A stretch of DNA of 64,000 nucleotides from Embleya sp040629175 (GCF_040629175.1 NZ_JBEXUX010000059.1:4399-68398), one strand, 5' to 3'. Positions 43,612 through 52,477 are shown, counted from the stretch's first letter. Notes: generated by a model not told the origin, from the letters alone. A program made the numbers and translations.

Positions 43612-45071
43612 GCGTGCCCGGCTCGCCCGCGGTCGTCGTCGGCGTCGACGTCGGGAGCAACTCGGTACGCGCGCTCGCGCTCGATCCGGACGGCGCCGTC
43701 CTGGGCGCGGCCACCGCCGGCTATCCCGGCGCGGCGACCTGGGAGCCCGGCCGCGCCGATCCGTACGCCTGGTTCGCCGCCACCGCGCAGGCGCTCGCCG
43801 AACTGCGCGCGCTGGTGCCCGGTGCGGCCCGTCCCGCCGCACTGTGCCTGGGCGGGCAGAGCCCGACCACGGTGCCCGACGCGGTGCCCCGACCGGGCAC
43901 CGCGTCGGCGCTGACCTGCCGGCATCCGGCGGGCGCGACCGGCTCGCCGGTCGAGCAACACCACGCGCAGCACGACGCGTTGCGCGCCGAGCACGGCAGT
44001 GACGTGCGGGCGTGGCAGCTCTACGACTGGCTGGCCGCGCGGTTCGGCGCGGAGCGGGCGCAGGCCCGCTGGCCGGGGGATCCGCCGCTGACCGGGTACG
44101 GGCCGATCGTGCCGACCGGGTCGGTGCTGGGCACGGTCGGCACCGGGCACGACATCGCGGCGGGCACGCCGCTGGTGGCCGGCGCGCAGGACGCGTATCT
44201 GGCGTTCTGGGCGGGTGGCCTGGACCGGCCCGGCCGGGCGATGGATCCCGGCGGGCGCACCGGTGGGCTCGCCGTCGCGGTGGCCGCGGGCTCGCCGGCC
44301 GCCGACGCGTACGCGCTGCCCTCGGCGGTGCCCGGGATCGACATAGTCGGCGGCCCGGTGGCCGCGCACGGGCTGATCCTGGAGTGGCTGCGCGATCTCA
44401 CCGGGCGCGACGTGCGCGACCTGCTCGGGTTGGCCGCGCACGTGCCGCCGGGCGCCCGCGGCGTAATGGTGTTGCCGTATCTGGAGGGCGAGCGCGCACC
44501 GCGCTGGAACCGGGAGTTGCGCGGCGAGGTCTTCGGCCTGAGCGCGGGCGCCGGGCCCGGCGAACTGGCCCGCGCGGTCCTTGAAGGCGCCGCGTACGGG
44601 CTCGCGCACATCGCCCTGGAACTGAGCGCGCGCGGCGCCCGCCCGACCACCCTGGTCTGCGCCGGATCGCCCGCGCGCAGCCCGCTGTGGTGCTCGATCA
44701 AGGCCGCCGTGCTCGGCGTGCCGGTCGAGGTGCCCGCGGAGACCGACCTGGCCGCCTACGGCGCGGCGCTCGCCGCCGGGGCCGGGGCGGGCTGGTGGCC
44801 CGTGCCCGGCGCCGGGCGGGCCGGCGACTGGCCGCGCCCGGCGATGACCGTGTTCGAGCCCGAACCGCACCCCGAGTACGCGACCGGCCTGCGCCGCTTC
44901 CTCGAACTCGGCGACGCCGCACAGGCGCGGGTGTCCGTACCCGCGGGGGCCGGCGTTGCCGCCCGCGCCGAAGCGACGCCCGCCGCGGCGACGCCTGCCG
45001 AACCGGTGTGCGCCGAACCCATCCGATCCGAACCGATTCGCTCCGAGGAGCCGACGTGCCCAATCCGGTGA
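43608..45071 (+). CDS. FGGY family carbohydrate kinase (xylulokinase-like)
   Basis: 487 residues that phosphorylate a sugar or polyol with ATP. N-terminal phosphate loop VGVDVGSNSVRALALD, the substrate-site LVAGAQDAYLAFWAGG with the catalytic Asp, PYLEGERAPRWN, and the ATP-site CAGSPARSPLWCSIKAAV are all present. Start is TTG 43608, overlapping the dehydrogenase stop, or GTG 43614. The last 30 residues are a Pro/Ala/Glu tail with EPIRSEPIRSEE repeats, not part of the kinase fold, running 16 bp into the next gene. Confidence 0.9.
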   Translation: MSVPGSPAVVVGVDVGSNSVRALALDPDGAVLGAATAGYPGAATWEPGRADPYAWFAATAQALAELRALVPGAARPAALCLGGQSPTTVPDAVPRPGTASALTCRHPAGATGSPVEQHHAQHDALRAEHGSDVRAWQLYDWLAARFGAERAQARWPGDPPLTGYGPIVPTGSVLGTVGTGHDIAAGTPLVAGAQDAYLAFWAGGLDRPGRAMDPGGRTGGLAVAVAAGSPAADAYALPSAVPGIDIVGGPVAAHGLILEWLRDLTGRDVRDLLGLAAHVPPGARGVMVLPYLEGERAPRWNRELRGEVFGLSAGAGPGELARAVLEGAAYGLAHIALELSARGARPTTLVCAGSPARSPLWCSIKAAVLGVPVEVPAETDLAAYGAALAAGAGAGWWPVPGAGRAGDWPRPAMTVFEPEPHPEYATGLRRFLELGDAAQARVSVPAGAGVAARAEATPAAATPAEPVCAEPIRSEPIRSEEPTCPIR

Positions 45072-45445
45072 TCTTCATGGACCTGCCGACCCCCGACGTG
45101 GAGGCCACCTCGGCCTTCTACGCGGCGCTGTTCGACTGGGACTTCAAGCGGCGACCCGCCGGCGAGTTCAGCGAGGTGCTCCCGGGCGTCAAGCCCAACC
45201 TCGGGATCCGCCGCGAGGCAAGCCCGGCGGTGGGTCCGGTGCCGCGCATCTACGTGATGGTCGACGAGCCGCCCGTCTACCTCGACAAGGCGGTCGCCGC
45301 CGGCGCGAGCGTGTTGTGGGAGGAGAAGCCGTGGGCCGAGTTCGAGGCCCGCTACGCGGCGTTCCGCGACCCGTGGGGCAACGAGGTCGTGCTGTGGCGC
45401 GACAAGGGCACGTACTTCACCCACGGCCACGCCCACCAGGTCTGA
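45056..45445 (+). CDS. Single-domain VOC family protein
   Basis: 129 residues: NPVIFMDLPTPDVEATSAFY opening strand, VPRIYVMVDEP centre and DPWGNEVVLWRDKG end. No His in the first strand, so the usual metal triad is missing. GTG 45056 has GAGGAG six bases upstream and lies inside the kinase 3' end. Very similar in layout to the next gene, hence a tandem duplication. Function unknown. Confidence 0.85.
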   Translation: MPNPVIFMDLPTPDVEATSAFYAALFDWDFKRRPAGEFSEVLPGVKPNLGIRREASPAVGPVPRIYVMVDEPPVYLDKAVAAGASVLWEEKPWAEFEARYAAFRDPWGNEVVLWRDKGTYFTHGHAHQV

Positions 45446-45453
45446 CCCCGGCG

Positions 45454-45530
45454 GTCCCCGAGTCCGACGCCTGTCGGTTCCGTCCGTCCCGTCCCTCCCG
45501 CCCGTCCCGCCCGTCCCCGAGTCCGACGCC
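45454..45530. repeat. 18-bp direct repeat flanking a CCCGT-rich tract
   Basis: GTCCCCGAGTCCGACGCC occurs at 45454-45471 and 45513-45530, with a pyrimidine-rich (CCCGT-like) stretch between, in the gap separating the two VOC genes. Confidence 0.75.
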
Positions 45531-45580
45531 GCGTCGGATCCCGTTCGGTGCACCCGAGTTCCCCCCGGAAAGGACCCCGC

Positions 45581-45967
45581 ATGACCAACACCCTGGTCTT
45601 CGTCGACATGCCCACGCCCGACATCGACGCGACCACCGAGTTCTACCGCGAACTGTTCGGCTGGACCATCAACCCACGCCCGCAGGGCGTCTTCCACCAG
45701 ATCGTGCCGGGCGAGGGGCTGCACCTGGGCCTGTACGACGAGGTCGCCCAGGTGCCCGACCCGGCGCCGCTGCCCCAGCAGACCCGCGCGGGACTGCACG
45801 CCCGGGTGTACATCCTGGTCGACGCGGCACCCAGCGAATACCTGAACAAGGCCGTGCTGCTGGGTGCGACCGCGCTGTGGGAGCAGTGCTTCTGGGAGGA
45901 GTTCGGCGGACAACACGCCTCGTTCCTGGACCCGTGGGGCAACCAGATCGTGATGTGGGAGAAGTGA
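45581..45967 (+). CDS. Single-domain VOC family protein (tandem paralogue)
   Basis: 128 residues with the same architecture as the preceding gene: TLVFVDMPTPDIDATTEFYR, ARVYILVDAAPSEYLNKAVL and DPWGNQIVMWEK. The metal triad is again absent. ATG 45581 has GGAAAGG upstream. Two hairpins follow, ending the operon. Partner of the amidohydrolase-dehydrogenase-kinase genes; role unknown. Confidence 0.85.
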   Translation: MTNTLVFVDMPTPDIDATTEFYRELFGWTINPRPQGVFHQIVPGEGLHLGLYDEVAQVPDPAPLPQQTRAGLHARVYILVDAAPSEYLNKAVLLGATALWEQCFWEEFGGQHASFLDPWGNQIVMWEK

Positions 45968-45972
45968 GGTAG

Positions 45973-46036
45973 CGCCTCGCACCGAGGCGGCCGTGCGCAC
46001 CCGTACCCGCGATCCGCACCGGATCGCGGGTACGGG
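45973..46036 (+). terminator. Double hairpin terminator
   Basis: A 7-bp hairpin (45973-45979 with 45983-45989) is followed at once by a perfect 16-bp stem (46000-46015 with 46021-46036) and 5-nt loop. The first begins six nt after the VOC stop. Confidence 0.85.
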
Positions 46037-46110
46037 CGTATCGGCGCCGCGCGGATCCGTACCCCGGCAGGGTGCGGCGCCCGGCGCCGATGGTTCGCAT
46101 ACTCGACTGC

Positions 46111-47013
46111 ATGAACACGAACGGGCATCTCGCCGACTTCCTCCGCGCCCGCCGGGGCCGGCTGCGCCCCGCGGACGTCGGGCTGCGCACCTACGGTGAG
46201 CGGCGTCGGGTACCGGGCCTGCGACGCGAGGAGTTGGCGCTGCTCGCGGGCATCAGCGCGCCCTACTACGCCCGCCTGGAGCGCGGCGAATCCCGCAACG
46301 CGTCGCGGGAGGTGCTCGACGCCATCGCGAACGCCCTGCGCCTGAACGACTCCGAGCGGGCCCACCTGCACCTCCTGGCCACCGCCCCGAGTCGCGGCGG
46401 CACCGCCGGTCGGCCACGCCCGGAACGCGTCACCGCGTCCACCACCGCCCTGCTGACCGCCCTGGACGGCACGCCCGCCGTCGCGATCGGTCGCAGTGGC
46501 GACGTGCTGGCCTGGAATCGGCAGGGTCACGCGCTGTTCGCGGGCCATCTCGACCCGGGCGGTCCGAGCGAGCCGGGTCGGCGGCCGAACCTGACCGCGA
46601 TGGTGTTCCTCGACCCGCACACCCGCGACCTGTACGCCGACTGGCAGGCCAAGGCCAGAACCGTGGTCGGCAACCTGCGACTGACCGCCGGGCGCCATCC
46701 CGAAGACGCCGCGCTGGCCCGGTTGATCGGCGAACTGACGATGCGCAGCCGGGAGTTCGCCGCGATGTGGGCCGACCATCGGATCGTCGCCTGCCATGTC
46801 GCCGACTACGAGATGCGCCATCCCCTGGTCGGCACGCTGACCGTCACCCAGCAGACGTTGCAGAGCCCGCAGGGAACCGGCCCGGCGCTGGTGGTGGCCA
46901 CGGCCGCGCCCGACTCCCCGTCGGCGACCGCGCTGGCCCTGCTCGCGCACGCCACCGAATCCCACGAGGCGACCTCACCGCGCCCGGGCGTGGACCCGGC
47001 CCGCACCGGCTGA
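46111..47013 (+). CDS. XRE family regulator with MmyB-like ligand domain
   Basis: 300 residues. N-terminal lambda-repressor type HTH: VPGLRREELALLAGISAPYY then ARLERGESRNASREVLDAI; C-terminal MmyB-like domain with ALDGTPAVAIGRSGDVLAWN and HPLVGTLTVTQQTLQSP. This group is abundant in Streptomyces, and often regulates a neighbouring reductase or dehydrogenase. ATG 46111 begins MNTNGHLADFLRARRG, the normal N-terminus. No bound ligand known. Confidence 0.9.
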   Translation: MNTNGHLADFLRARRGRLRPADVGLRTYGERRRVPGLRREELALLAGISAPYYARLERGESRNASREVLDAIANALRLNDSERAHLHLLATAPSRGGTAGRPRPERVTASTTALLTALDGTPAVAIGRSGDVLAWNRQGHALFAGHLDPGGPSEPGRRPNLTAMVFLDPHTRDLYADWQAKARTVVGNLRLTAGRHPEDAALARLIGELTMRSREFAAMWADHRIVACHVADYEMRHPLVGTLTVTQQTLQSPQGTGPALVVATAAPDSPSATALALLAHATESHEATSPRPGVDPARTG

Positions 47014-47165
47014 ACCGTACGCTCCCCGGCGCCCGCGGCGGTGCCGCGCCGGTACGCCGGCGATCCCGCGCGCCCTGCCGCCGCCCTCCCCTGCCATCCC
47101 CCATGTCGTGCCCGACCACGGCGCCGTACCTCGGCCGCCGCATGCCCGAAAACAGTGAAGGAACC

Positions 47166-48164
47166 ATGTCCCAGCGCAAGCTCAAGCTCACCGTCGCAGC
47201 CGTCGCACTGGCCGCGACCACCTTCGTCACGACCGCCCCGGCCGGTGCCGCGCCGGCGACCGGCGGGCCGCTGACCGATGTCCGGATCGCCGCGCACTTC
47301 GACCTGGCCGCCGGGCAACAGGCGGAGAACATCGACCTGTTGCCCGACGGCTCGGCGTACGTCGTGTTCGCCCGCAGCCGCCAGGTGGCCCGGGTCGACG
47401 CACTCGGCAGGACGCACATCCTGGCGACCCTGCCCGCCCCCGCCGACGCCGGAGCGCACCCGCCGGCTCTCGACGCGCCGATGACCACCGGCATCGTGCG
47501 CACGGCGGACGGCATGGTGTACGTGTTGTACGCGGCCGGCACCGCCGACCTGACCGGGCTCTGGCGCGTCCGTCCCGGCCGGGCCCCGCAGCGCATCGCC
47601 GCGTTGCCCGCCGACGGCGTACCCAACGGGCTGGCCCTGGATCGGCGCGGCGGCCACTTCTACATCGCCGACTCGGTGCTCGGCACGGTCTGGACCGTCC
47701 CGGTCGCCGGCGGCACCCCGACCGCGTGGTCCACCGCCCCCGAACTCGCCGCTTCCGGCTTCCTCGGGGCCGACGGCGCGAAGGTGCACGACGGCGCGCT
47801 GTGGGTGACCAACCTGGACCGGGGCACGCTGCTGCGCATGCCGATCCGCGCCGGCAACCGGGCCGGAACACCCCAGGTCAGGGCGTCGGGCCTGATCGGC
47901 ATCGACGACATCGCGTTCACCGGGCGCGGCGACGAGCTGCTCGCCGCGATCAACGCCCCGAACCGGGTCGTGCGGGTGACCTCGGACGGTGCGGTGAGTA
48001 CCGTCCTGGACGCCGGTGACGGGCTGCAGAACCCCACGTCCGTGGCGGTGCGCGGGCGCGAGGTGTATGTCCTCAGCGCGGCCTTCTTCACCGCCACCGA
48101 TCCCAATCTGCTGCGTGCCCGTCTGGGTGGCGGCGGGAGTACGGCAACGGGAGGGCGGCGGTAG
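47166..48164 (+). CDS. Secreted beta-propeller protein (SMP-30/ScyD-like)
   Basis: 332 residues. Sec signal peptide KLTVAAVALAATTFVTTAPA with cleavage near GAA-PA. The mature part consists of repeated four-strand blades: ENIDLLPDGSAYVVFARS, GVPNGLALDRRGGHFYIADS, GVL-like LIGIDDIAFTGRGDELLAAI and LQNPTSVAVRGREVYVLSAA. Acts outside the cell; family members are lactonases or pure binding proteins and no catalytic ligands can be assigned safely. ATG 47166 has GAAGGA upstream. Confidence 0.85.
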   Translation: MSQRKLKLTVAAVALAATTFVTTAPAGAAPATGGPLTDVRIAAHFDLAAGQQAENIDLLPDGSAYVVFARSRQVARVDALGRTHILATLPAPADAGAHPPALDAPMTTGIVRTADGMVYVLYAAGTADLTGLWRVRPGRAPQRIAALPADGVPNGLALDRRGGHFYIADSVLGTVWTVPVAGGTPTAWSTAPELAASGFLGADGAKVHDGALWVTNLDRGTLLRMPIRAGNRAGTPQVRASGLIGIDDIAFTGRGDELLAAINAPNRVVRVTSDGAVSTVLDAGDGLQNPTSVAVRGREVYVLSAAFFTATDPNLLRARLGGGGSTATGGRR

Positions 48165-48283
48165 CGGTTCTCAGCGGTGGGAATCGGGTGGTAGGAGAGC
48201 GGCGGTAGCAGTCCGGCGGACCGGCCGCAGCAGGAGTCCGGCGGGCCGGCGAAGGCATTCCCCCTGCCCCGGCGCGGTGGCAC

Positions 48284-49297
48284 TCAGCTCCGGTGCAGGA
48301 TCGGGCGTGGGTAGGGCGAATCCGCCGGGTTGACGTCGGTGCCGGGGGCGACCAGGGCGTCCAGGCGGGTGAGGATCTCCGGGGACAACTCGACCGCACA
48401 GGCGCCGAGTTGCGACTCCAGTTGGGTCTCGGTGCGGGGGCCGATGATCGCCGACGTGACGTTGGGATGGGCCAGCGCGAAGGCCAGTGCCAGTTCCGGC
48501 AGCGAGCAGCCCGCGTCCTCGGCGATGGCGGCGAATTCCTCGACCAGCGCGGTCTTCGCGGCCCGCACGGCGGCGTCCGCGTGGTCGAAGTGCTCGGCGT
48601 TGCGCACCGCCCGCGAGTCCGCCGAAACACTCTGGCCCGCGCGGTACTTGCCGGTCAGCCAGCCGCCGTTGAGCGGACTGAAGACCAACACGCCCAGGCC
48701 GTACCGCCCACATGTGGGCAGTGCGGCCGTCTCCGCGTGGCGGGCGAACGCCGAATAGGCCAACTGCTCGACCGCGAAGGGCTCGTGGCCGCGTCGCTCG
48801 GCGATCCACCGGGCCTCGACGATGCCCTCCGCGGGCAGCGCGGAGGAACCGATCGCGCGCACCTTGCCCTGGCGGACCAGGTCGGTCAGGGCGCCGAGCG
48901 TCTCGTCCGGGTCGGTGTTCGGGTCGGGGCGGTGCATTTGGTAGAGGTCGAGGTGGTCGGTCTCCAGGCGGCGCAGGCTGTCCTCCACGGCGCGGAAGAT
49001 CCAGCGCCGGGAGGCCCCGCGGCGCAGCGGCGCGTCGGGGTCCATCGCCTCGCCGAACTTGGTCGCCAGCACCACGTCGTCCCGCCGGCCCTTGAGTGCC
49101 TTGGCCAGGATCGCCTCGCTCTCGCCGAACGCGTACACGTCGGCGGTGTCCACCAGGTTGATCCCGGCGTCGAGCGCGCGATGCACCATCCGTACGCACG
49201 CGTCGTGATCCGGGTTGCCCCACGCGCCGAACATCATCGTGCCCAGGCACAACCGGCTGACCTGGATGCCGGTGCGACCTAGCGGGGTGTACTCCAC
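48284..49297 (-). CDS. Aldo/keto reductase
   Basis: 337 residues, (beta/alpha)8 barrel reducing carbonyls with NADPH. Start VEYTPLGRTGIQVSRLCLGT; catalytic Asp/Tyr in LVDTADVYAFGESE, Lys in VLATKFG and His in LYQMHRPDP; phosphate-binding end TSAIIGPRTETQLESQL. GTG 49297 has GGAGG six bases upstream. Divergent from the Rieske oxygenase gene with a 185-bp gap, so it could share control with that operon, but it is also a common orphan gene. Confidence 0.92.
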   Translation of the reverse strand: MEYTPLGRTGIQVSRLCLGTMMFGAWGNPDHDACVRMVHRALDAGINLVDTADVYAFGESEAILAKALKGRRDDVVLATKFGEAMDPDAPLRRGASRRWIFRAVEDSLRRLETDHLDLYQMHRPDPNTDPDETLGALTDLVRQGKVRAIGSSALPAEGIVEARWIAERRGHEPFAVEQLAYSAFARHAETAALPTCGRYGLGVLVFSPLNGGWLTGKYRAGQSVSADSRAVRNAEHFDHADAAVRAAKTALVEEFAAIAEDAGCSLPELALAFALAHPNVTSAIIGPRTETQLESQLGACAVELSPEILTRLDALVAPGTDVNPADSPYPRPILHRS

Positions 49298-49482
49298 GGG
49301 TGCCCTCCAAAGGTGATCCACGCACGTCCTCCCCCGAGGCTGGCACGACCGCGCGTGTGCACCGATGTGGTCCCGGCGCAGCGCACGGGCCGTTTGTTCG
49401 TGCCTGAAGCACATATCGGGGCCGTTTCCCGGCGCCTACCTTCGGCTGTATCGCAAACATCCCAGGTGACGGGGAGGAAGCT

Positions 49483-50682
49483 GTGCCGACTGACCAGCTT
49501 GGGGCTGCCGAACGTGCCCTGGACGAGCGGGTGGCGGAACTTCGCCGGACCGCGGCGACGCGAGAGGGCGACGGGCTCGTGGTCGCTCCCCTGCCGAGCG
49601 AGATGTTGCAGCCGTGGGAGGTCTGGGACCGGGATCTGTTCGATCTGGAGATGATCCGGGTCTTCGCCCGCTCGTGGGTGTGGCTGGGCGACACGGAGGA
49701 TCTGCGCCGCCCCGGCGACTTCATCACCGGGCGGATCGGCAGCCAGTCGGTGCTGGTGGTCAAGCAGCGGGACGGCTCGATCAAGGGTTTCCTGAACAAC
49801 TGCCGGCACCGGGCCTCGGGCGTCGCCTTCGATCCGGCGGGCAACTGCGGCAAGGCGTTCGCGTGCCCGTACCACGCCTGGACCTACGGTCTCGACGGCA
49901 GGCTGCTGTCGATTCCGGACATGAACCGGATGTACGGTCCGGACTTCCCGATGCAGCAGTACGGCCTGGTGCCCATTCGGGTGCATGTGGCCTTCGACAA
50001 GCTCGTCTTCGCGTGCCTGTCGCACAAGGCGCCGACGTTCGAGGAGTGGATCGCGCCGCTGTTGCCGCGCTACCAGGCGTACAAGATCGGCGAGTACCAC
50101 CGCTATCACCGCGAGTTGGACGAGGAGTACCCGTTCAACTGGAAGGCGTTCGTGGAGAACTCCAACGACGACTACCACGTGCGGTTCGTGCACCGGCGGC
50201 TGAACAAGGTGCGCAAGCAGATGGACACCATCGTGCGCTTCGAGGGTCGGACCACCAGCGGTTACAAGCCGCACAGCGACGCGTACGACATGTCGCTCGG
50301 GCGTACCGACCTGGGCGAGGAGGATCTGCGCGGCAGCTACGCGGAGTTCGTCTACCCCAATCTCACCCCGCTGCCCTACGCGTCCCAGTTGATCATGGTG
50401 CGCGCCGACCCGATCGCACCGGACCGGACCCGGCTGTTCTCCCGGATCTACGGGCTGACCGACGACATCGAGCTCCAGGAGCGCGAGTTGGTCAACCTGG
50501 AGCTGACCAACAAGGAGGACACGGACATGGTGACCGTGCTGATGGAGAACCTGCGTTCGCCGTTCTATCGGGTCGGGCCGCCCAGTGCCTGGGAGGGCCG
50601 CGCACAGCACATGATGCGGCTGATCCGCGAGGACGTGGCCACGCCGCTGGCGGCCGACGAGTTCACCGGCGCGATCGACTGA
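49483..50682 (+). CDS. Rieske non-heme iron oxygenase, catalytic subunit
   Basis: 399 residues. The N-terminal Rieske domain binds [2Fe-2S] through Cys107/His109 (NNCRHRAS) and Cys128/His131 (ACPYHAWTY). The C-terminal catalytic domain has the mononuclear iron ligands Asp229, His232 and His237 in NSNDDYHVRFVH. It hydroxylates or demethylates an aromatic or N-heterocyclic compound with O2 and electrons from a reductase. No reductase or beta subunit is nearby. GTG 49483 follows GGAGG. First gene of a run with a metal-type VOC, a SnoaL-like protein and an aldolase. Confidence 0.93.
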   Translation: MPTDQLGAAERALDERVAELRRTAATREGDGLVVAPLPSEMLQPWEVWDRDLFDLEMIRVFARSWVWLGDTEDLRRPGDFITGRIGSQSVLVVKQRDGSIKGFLNNCRHRASGVAFDPAGNCGKAFACPYHAWTYGLDGRLLSIPDMNRMYGPDFPMQQYGLVPIRVHVAFDKLVFACLSHKAPTFEEWIAPLLPRYQAYKIGEYHRYHRELDEEYPFNWKAFVENSNDDYHVRFVHRRLNKVRKQMDTIVRFEGRTTSGYKPHSDAYDMSLGRTDLGEEDLRGSYAEFVYPNLTPLPYASQLIMVRADPIAPDRTRLFSRIYGLTDDIELQERELVNLELTNKEDTDMVTVLMENLRSPFYRVGPPSAWEGRAQHMMRLIREDVATPLAADEFTGAID

Positions 50683-50768
50683 GCGAGCGATCGCCGCTGC
50701 CGCCGCCCTGGGCTCGTGGCAGTTCGACACCAACCCCGACACACCGGAACGTGAGAGGAGCCACCGCG

Positions 50769-51230
50769 ATGGAACCGACGCTGACCGAGGCCCGCTGGAC
50801 CCATATCGCGCTGCCGTCGTCCGACCTGGAGGCGGCGGTCGAGTTCTACACCTCGTTCACCCCGCTGGTGGTGGTCTCGCGGCACAGCGATGCCGCGGGA
50901 TCCAATGCCTGGTTGTCCAACCCCAACCAGGTGCACACGCCGTTCGTGCTGGTCCTGGTCGCCTTCGACAAGGACAAGGGCAAGCCGCAGCCGCAGCTCA
51001 CCCCGTTCGCGCACCTGGGCATGGAGGTGGCCGCCCGCGCGGACGTCGACGCCATCGCGGACCGGGCCCGCGCCGCCGGGTGCCTGCACTGGGAGCCGAT
51101 GGATGTACCACCTCCGGTGGGCTACATCTGCGCGCTCAAGGACCCGGACGGCAACGTGGTGGAGATCTCGCACAACCAGCAGGTGTTCGCGGAGGTCCGC
51201 GAGCTGTGGGGCGACCGGGCCGACGCGTGA
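50769..51230 (+). CDS. VOC family metalloenzyme, ring-cleaving dioxygenase candidate
   Basis: 153 residues. Metal triad His12 (RWTHIALPS), His82 (FAHLGMEV) and Glu132 (NVVEISHN) is complete. With a Rieske hydroxylase just upstream, an extradiol cleavage of the hydroxylated product is a reasonable inference; glyoxalase-type isomerisation is the alternative. ATG 50769 has AGGAG nine bases upstream. Its stop overlaps the next start as GTGA. Confidence 0.87.
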   Translation: MEPTLTEARWTHIALPSSDLEAAVEFYTSFTPLVVVSRHSDAAGSNAWLSNPNQVHTPFVLVLVAFDKDKGKPQPQLTPFAHLGMEVAARADVDAIADRARAAGCLHWEPMDVPPPVGYICALKDPDGNVVEISHNQQVFAEVRELWGDRADA

Positions 51231-51655
51231 GCGATCCGGCGCGGACCCGACGAGCCGCCGAGGCGTATCTCGCGGCGCTCAACTCCGGTGATCCGGCGGC
51301 GATCGCGGCCCGGGTGAGTGTGGACTTCCACAACGAGCACACCTCGGCGCTGGGTCGCAGTCTGCACGGGCGGGTCGCGTATCGCGAGCGACTGCCGCAA
51401 TTCCTGGCCGAGTTCGAGGAATTGCGCTACGCCGTCGAGGACCTGCTCGTGGACGGTGATCGGGCCGCGCTCGCGTACACCATGACGTTCCGTCTGCGCG
51501 GCGGTTCGGCGGGCGCCGAACCGGTGCGGATCCGTGGGGTGTTCCGGCTTCGTGTGGTGGGCGACCTGATCGCGCATCGCGTGGACTACTGGGACGGCGC
51601 CGAGTTCGAGCGGCAGACGGCGGCCTCGACGGCCGACGCCGAAAACCAACGCTGA
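51227..51655 (+). CDS. SnoaL/NTF2-like small protein
   Basis: 142 residues with the cone-shaped NTF2-like fold: AAEAYLAALNSGDPAAIAA, YRERLPQFLAEFEELRYAVE, DRAALAYTMTFRLRG and RIRGVFRLRVVGDLIAHRV. The fold hosts isomerases, dehydratases, cyclases and binding proteins, so the reaction is open. GTG 51227 overlaps the upstream VOC stop, and the aldolase follows after 21 bp, so it is in the same transcript. Confidence 0.85.
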   Translation: MSDPARTRRAAEAYLAALNSGDPAAIAARVSVDFHNEHTSALGRSLHGRVAYRERLPQFLAEFEELRYAVEDLLVDGDRAALAYTMTFRLRGGSAGAEPVRIRGVFRLRVVGDLIAHRVDYWDGAEFERQTAASTADAENQR

Positions 51656-51676
51656 CAACCATCGAAGGGAACGACT

Positions 51677-52459
51677 GTGCAGACCTTTTCCGCCACCGGG
51701 GCAGGCAAGCTCCGCCGGATGCGCCGGATGTTCGGTGCGGACGGCCGCGCCGTGTTCGTCGCGATCGACCACGCCGCCTACATGGGCGAGGGGCCGCCGT
51801 TGGGTGAGCCGATGGCGCAGATCGCCGCCGGCGGGCCGGACGCGGTGCTCGCGACCTGGCATCTGGCCCGGGCCTACGCCGATACCTTCGCCGATTCGGG
51901 GCTGGTGTTGCGAATCGACGGTGGCGCCTCGGAGTTGGGCGACTTCGCCCCGGGCGATGTCACCGACATCATGCATCTGCCCGAGCAGGCGCTGAAGTTG
52001 GGTGCGGACTGTGTGGTGGTGCTGGCCTTCCCCGGCGCGCCCGACGAGCACCTGTCGCTCCAGCGCCTGGCCCGGTTGACCTCGGAGTGCGAACAGCTCG
52101 GCCTGCCGGTGATGGCCGAGATGATTCCCGGCGGATGGGGCAAGGCGGTGCCGTGGACCACGGAGACGGTGGCCCGCGCGGCGCGGATCGGCGCCGAACT
52201 GGGCGCGGACATCGTCAAGACGGTGTGCCCGGGCCGGCCCGAGGAGTTCGCCGACGTGGTCGCGGCGTGTCCGGTCCCGGTCGTGGCGCTGGGCGGCCCC
52301 AAGTCGGACAGCGAGGACGAGGTCGTCGCGCTGGCCAAGGGCGTCGTCGACGCCGGCGGTGCGGGGGTGGCCTTCGGCCGGAACGTGTGGGGATCGGCGA
52401 AGCCGCAATTGCTCGTGGAGCGGTTGCGCGATGCGGTCCATGGGGACGCATCCGTCTGA
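51677..52459 (+). CDS. DhnA/LacD-type class I aldolase
   Basis: 260 residues, DeoC/LacD/DhnA superfamily. Schiff-base Lys181 in GADIVKTVCPG; other motifs are VFVAIDHAAYMGEGPP at the start, LRIDGGASELGDF, and GGAGVAFGRNVWG as the phosphate-binding end. Cleaves or forms a C-C bond of a phosphorylated or carboxylated keto compound. GTG 51677 with AAGGGA upstream. Last gene before the repeat array. Confidence 0.9.
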   Translation: MQTFSATGAGKLRRMRRMFGADGRAVFVAIDHAAYMGEGPPLGEPMAQIAAGGPDAVLATWHLARAYADTFADSGLVLRIDGGASELGDFAPGDVTDIMHLPEQALKLGADCVVVLAFPGAPDEHLSLQRLARLTSECEQLGLPVMAEMIPGGWGKAVPWTTETVARAARIGAELGADIVKTVCPGRPEEFADVVAACPVPVVALGGPKSDSEDEVVALAKGVVDAGGAGVAFGRNVWGSAKPQLLVERLRDAVHGDASV

Positions 52460-52477
52460 TCGGCCGGTGGGCCGCTG

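Noticed and set aside
39679..43842. 1387-codon open frame on the minus strand
   Set aside because: It lies across the aldehyde dehydrogenase, amidohydrolase and dehydrogenase genes, which have clear family motifs in other frames; its own product is Arg/Gly/Ala-rich with no domain.
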